From Prevotellaceae bacterium (GTDB lineage: Bacteria; Bacteroidota; Bacteroidia; Bacteroidales; UBA932), in the NCBI GenBank assembly GCA_031278495.1, contig JAITKG010000083.1, positions 1 to 22,585 of the forward strand: 22,585 nucleotides of DNA, read 5' to 3'. The position numbers and the translations under genes are program-made. The notes beneath the pieces were generated by a model. That model made no database searches, was not told the DNA's origin, and was given only the letters and a program-made list of their open reading frames with translations. Positions 20,136 through 22,585 of the stretch are shown piece after piece. How positions within the stretch are numbered: the stretch's first letter is position 1; every line of letters begins with the position of its first letter.

Positions 20136-21605
20136 ATGACATTTGCCCTGTGTGATTTCCTGTACTCGTACTGGTACGAACTCCTTTCGGTGTTGTATTA
20201 CATCATTGCATTGTGGGTGATATTTTTTATGGTAGGCAAAAAATTAGACCCTATTAAAACTATTTCGTGGAGTATCGTACTGATTGCGCTTCCTTTTGCA
20301 GGGTTGATATTTTATATTTTCTTAGGACAAAATTACCGGAAAGAAAAAATATTCAGTTTGAAAGAAATTCGCGATTTGCTGGTCATCGACCAGTTGAGCA
20401 AACAGCAGATTGCCATGTTCCACAAGGCGGGGCAATATTCGCTGTCAGTGGAACGCTGCAAAAATATCATCACCCTGTTGCTCAATAACAGCAAGGCAAT
20501 TTTCACCGAATATAATCAGGTGGATATATACAGCGACGGCGAAACCACGCTCGCTGCCATGAAAGCGGCTATGGAACAGGCGAACGATTCCATTCACCTT
20601 GAATCGTACATCATAGAAAATGATAAAATAGGCAATGAAATAAAAGATTTGCTGATACGGAAAGCGCGCGAAGGCGTGGAAGTGCGCGTGATTTACGACG
20701 ATGTAGGCAGTTGGAACCTGTCCAAAAAATATGTACAGCTGCTCCGGCAGGAGGGCGTGGAAATAGTTCCTTTTGCCAAAGTGCACCTCCTGCACAGGAG
20801 CGGCACAAAGGTGAATTACCGCAATCACCGGAAAATTCTGGTGGTGGACGGATATATCGGTTTTATGGGCGGCATCAACGTGGCAGACCGTTATGTAACC
20901 GGCGGCAAGTTCGGCGCATGGCGCGATACGCACATGCGCATTGAAGGCGACGCTGTACCGTTTCTGCAAGCTATTTTTTTACTGGACTGGTATTTTGTAA
21001 CGAAAAAACAGTTGGGGCAGCGCAAACGTTATTATCCCGTTGGCAAAAAACATGCCGCCTGCCCGATGCAAATCGCTTCGTCCGGTCCCGACAGCGACTG
21101 GGCAAGCGTGATGCAAGCCTACTTTGCGGCGATTGTGCAGGCAAAAGGACACATCTACATTACCACGCCTTACTTCACCCCGAACGAAAGTATCCTCACG
21201 GCTATCAAGACGGCGTCGCTGAGCGGCGTTGATGTTCGCCTGATTATTCCGGCGCGTTCCGATTCCAGACTGGTTTATTCCAGCACGCGTTCTTACTTTT
21301 CGGAGTTGCTCGAAGCCGGCATAAAAATATACCTGTTCCAAAAAGGTTTCAATCATTCCAAAGTGATGATGGTGGACGGATACTTTGCGGCAGTAGGATC
21401 TGCAAATATGGACATGCGCAGTTTTGAACACAATTTTGAAATTATTTCGTTGATTTACGATGAAGGCATTACCCGGAAATTGGAAGCCCAGTTCCACGAA
21501 GATATGAGTTATAGCCGGCTGGTGCGCTTGCGCTGGTGGAACAAGCGCAGCGGCTGGGCGAAAATGAAAGAAGCGCTGGCGCGCCTGTGCAGCCCGCTGT
21601 TGTAG
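20136..21605 (+). CDS. cls: Cardiolipin synthase (phospholipase D family)
   Basis: This membrane enzyme joins two phosphatidylglycerols into cardiolipin and glycerol. Two N-terminal transmembrane helices (about 14-34 and 43-64) precede two PLD catalytic domains with HKD motifs: HRKILVVD (H231, K233, D238) and HSKVMMVD (H407, K409, D414), each followed by the G-[SG]-xN element (GGINVADR, GSANMDMRSF). The 489-residue length is typical of ClsA-type enzymes. It has its own promoter and a leader of about 65 bases. Its stop codon TAG touches a 7-bp repeat array. Function is secure at family level. Confidence 0.95.
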   Translation: MTFALCDFLYSYWYELLSVLYYIIALWVIFFMVGKKLDPIKTISWSIVLIALPFAGLIFYIFLGQNYRKEKIFSLKEIRDLLVIDQLSKQQIAMFHKAGQYSLSVERCKNIITLLLNNSKAIFTEYNQVDIYSDGETTLAAMKAAMEQANDSIHLESYIIENDKIGNEIKDLLIRKAREGVEVRVIYDDVGSWNLSKKYVQLLRQEGVEIVPFAKVHLLHRSGTKVNYRNHRKILVVDGYIGFMGGINVADRYVTGGKFGAWRDTHMRIEGDAVPFLQAIFLLDWYFVTKKQLGQRKRYYPVGKKHAACPMQIASSGPDSDWASVMQAYFAAIVQAKGHIYITTPYFTPNESILTAIKTASLSGVDVRLIIPARSDSRLVYSSTRSYFSELLEAGIKIYLFQKGFNHSKVMMVDGYFAAVGSANMDMRSFEHNFEIISLIYDEGITRKLEAQFHEDMSYSRLVRLRWWNKRSGWAKMKEALARLCSPLL

Positions 21606-21673
21606 TGTTAAGAACTAAGAACTAAGAGTTAAGAGTTGTGAAATAAGGGTTGAGAGGTGAGGACTAAGTTAGT
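21604..21673. repeat. 7-bp degenerate array AGARYTA-type, 10 units, at a stop codon
   Basis: Ten in-phase heptamers (AGTGTTA, AGAACTA, AGAACTA, AGAGTTA, AGAGTTG, TGAAATA, AGGGTTG, AGAGGTG, AGGACTA, AGTTAGT) start on the last two bases of the cardiolipin synthase stop codon and fill most of the gap to the next gene. Confidence 0.75.
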
Positions 21674-21706
21674 TTGAAATTCGTAAATCTAAAATTATTT
21701 TGCTTT

Positions 21707-22417
21707 ATGAACCATGTAAATATTGAAGATATTCTCTTCATGGATGTGGAAACCGTTCCGCAAGCCGCATCATACAATGATTTGCCGGAGCGCATGAAAA
21801 CATTATGGGAAAAGAAAACGGCGTATTTGCGCGCCCATGACCAAACAGCGGAAAGCATTTATGAACGCGCCGGCATTTGGGCGGAATTTGGGAAGATTAT
21901 TTGCATCTCGGCGGGGTTCGTGCGGACGCATAAAGAAAAAAAAGTTTTTCGCGTGAAATCATTTTTTGGGGATGATGAAAAACAACTGTTGCTACAATTT
22001 TGCGGCTTGTTGCATACTTTTCTTGCGAGAAAGAAAAGAGCGCAACTGTGCGCCCATAACGGCAGGGAATTTGACTTTCCATACATCGCCCGCCGCCTGC
22101 TCATCAACGGGTTGCCGCTGCCCCAAATATTGAATGTTGCCGGTCGCAAGACATGGGAAATACCCTTCCTCGATACTATGGAACTGTGGAAATTCGGCGA
22201 CTACAAGCACTTTTGCTCATTGGATTTGCTAACGGCTGTCTTCAATATCCCCACGCCCAAAGACGATATGGACGGCAGCCAGGTAGCAGCCGTCTATTAC
22301 GAAGAAAAAAACATGGAACGCATTGTGCGTTATTGCGAGAAAGACGCTATGGCGGTAGCGCAGCTGTTGCTGCGGTATCGCGGCGAACCCCTGCTGACGG
22401 AAATGGAAAAAGCGTGA
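21707..22417 (+). CDS. DEDDy 3'-5' exonuclease (PolB exonuclease-like), 236 aa
   Basis: This is a ribonuclease-H-fold nuclease related to the proofreading domain of family B polymerases (DNA_pol_B_exo2 type), without a polymerase domain. The metal-binding residues are present: D13 and E15 in FMDVETVP, D123 in AHNGREFDFPYIARRLL, and Y209xxxD213 in RYCEKD, the DEDDy signature. The family acts on 3' ends of single-stranded DNA or RNA; its role in Bacteroidota is poorly known. A TTG in frame at 21674 overlaps the repeat array and would add 11 residues; ATG 21707 is preferred. A near-consensus -7 box (TTATTTTG) lies just before it. The stop TGA is inside the first octamer of the array at 22414. 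Confidence 0.9.
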   Translation: MNHVNIEDILFMDVETVPQAASYNDLPERMKTLWEKKTAYLRAHDQTAESIYERAGIWAEFGKIICISAGFVRTHKEKKVFRVKSFFGDDEKQLLLQFCGLLHTFLARKKRAQLCAHNGREFDFPYIARRLLINGLPLPQILNVAGRKTWEIPFLDTMELWKFGDYKHFCSLDLLTAVFNIPTPKDDMDGSQVAAVYYEEKNMERIVRYCEKDAMAVAQLLLRYRGEPLLTEMEKA

Positions 22418-22453
22418 TTAAGGGATTAGGTGATTAGGTGATTAAGGGATTAA
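22414..22453. repeat. 8-bp array G(T/G)GATTA(A/G), 5 units, at a stop codon
   Basis: GTGATTAA, GGGATTAG, GTGATTAG, GTGATTAA and GGGATTAA are in phase; the first unit contains the exonuclease stop TGA. The same octamer forms the array at the end of meaB. GGCTGGCGCCGG follows at 22456-22467, matching 2900-2911. Confidence 0.88.
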
Positions 22454-22505
22454 GTGGCTGGCGCCGGCGCTCTTAACTTAGCTCATAGTTCTTAACTTTT
22501 TTTTG

Positions 22506-22513
22506 TATCTTCG
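22506..22513 (+). promoter_or_regulatory. Probable -7 box of the gene at the right edge
   Basis: TATCTTCG differs from TAnnTTTG at one base and lies 31 bases before an ATG behind an A-rich leader. No -33 TTTG is clear upstream. Confidence 0.4.
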
Positions 22514-22544
22514 CAACTTAATTCAAAACTAAAAAATAAACAAA

Positions 22545-22585
22545 ATGAAATTAGTAGCATTTTTACAGGCGGCAGGCGAAGCAGC
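22545..22585 (+). CDS. Start of a gene cut by the right edge
   Basis: An ATG after the A-rich leader AAAATAAACAAA opens a frame that runs to the end of the window (MKLVAFLQAAGEA...). With 13 codons visible no function can be given. The leader and promoter-like box support a real start. Confidence 0.5.
   Translation, partial: MKLVAFLQAAGEA

Noticed and set aside
1..22585. tRNA or rRNA genes
   Set aside because: I looked for the T-arm GGTTCRANNCC pattern and cloverleaf arms in the intergenic regions and found none; no rRNA-like sequence was seen.

Overview
The window comes from a member of the Bacteroidota, most likely the Bacteroidales. The support is a SusC/SusD outer-membrane nutrient-uptake pair, lipoproteins with Bacteroidota-type signal peptides, Shine-Dalgarno-poor A/T-rich leaders, and repeated promoters of the form TTTG, 16-22 bases, TAnnTTTG, which is the Bacteroidota housekeeping consensus. 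A FISUMP-domain protein and a two-[4Fe-4S] ferredoxin suit an anaerobe from a gut, insect gut or digester, but the genus cannot be named from this sequence.

Layout. 1-560: a 42-bp hairpin repeat array entering from the left edge, a run of 13 G, and a possible structured RNA. 561-1554: a small ferredoxin and, convergent with it across a shared terminator, a nitrilase/omega-amidase. 1806-4042: an exported DUF1573 protein and the B12-mutase chaperone GTPase MeaB. 4240-5672: a putative manganese exporter whose 3' end overlaps a convergent MliC-like lipoprotein by 4 bases. 5673-6589: a gene-poor control region holding two promoters, a 34-codon ORF closed by a strong terminator, and a 361-bp element bounded by 20-bp perfect inverted repeats that looks like an invertible segment. 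6590-12245: susC, susD and a third surface lipoprotein, an uptake operon with no enzyme gene beside it. 12246-13336: a 29-bp inverted repeat, a 9-copy 21-bp tandem array and an uncharacterised two-domain protein. 13337-13643: terminators and a short leftward transcription unit. 13644-17547 (minus strand): clpB and a secreted FISUMP protein. 17548-18088: a leftward promoter and a long-hairpin RNA candidate. 18089-22417: a lipoprotein-anchored flavin-reductase-like protein, dihydrofolate reductase, a degenerate FAH-family protein on the minus strand, cardiolipin synthase, and a DEDDy 3'-5' exonuclease. A gene start is cut off at the right edge.

Most genes are ordinary housekeeping or envelope functions; the unusual content lies between them. 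(1) Five plus-strand genes end inside, or with their stop codon touching, arrays of 7- or 8-bp repeats, and two genes begin right after 9-bp arrays with the pattern NNTAACNNN. (2) Two short transcription units 7.7 kb apart and in opposite orientation share a 48-bp promoter module (37 of 48 identical) containing an 11-bp tandem repeat that ends in the -33 box. (3) The segment upstream of susC is bounded by two recombinase-like sites in inverted orientation, which suggests phase variation. (4) A 119-nt long-hairpin RNA candidate lies behind a near-perfect leftward promoter. (5) Two proteins have atypical architectures: a flavin reductase fold behind a lipobox, and an FAH fold lacking its metal-binding glutamates.
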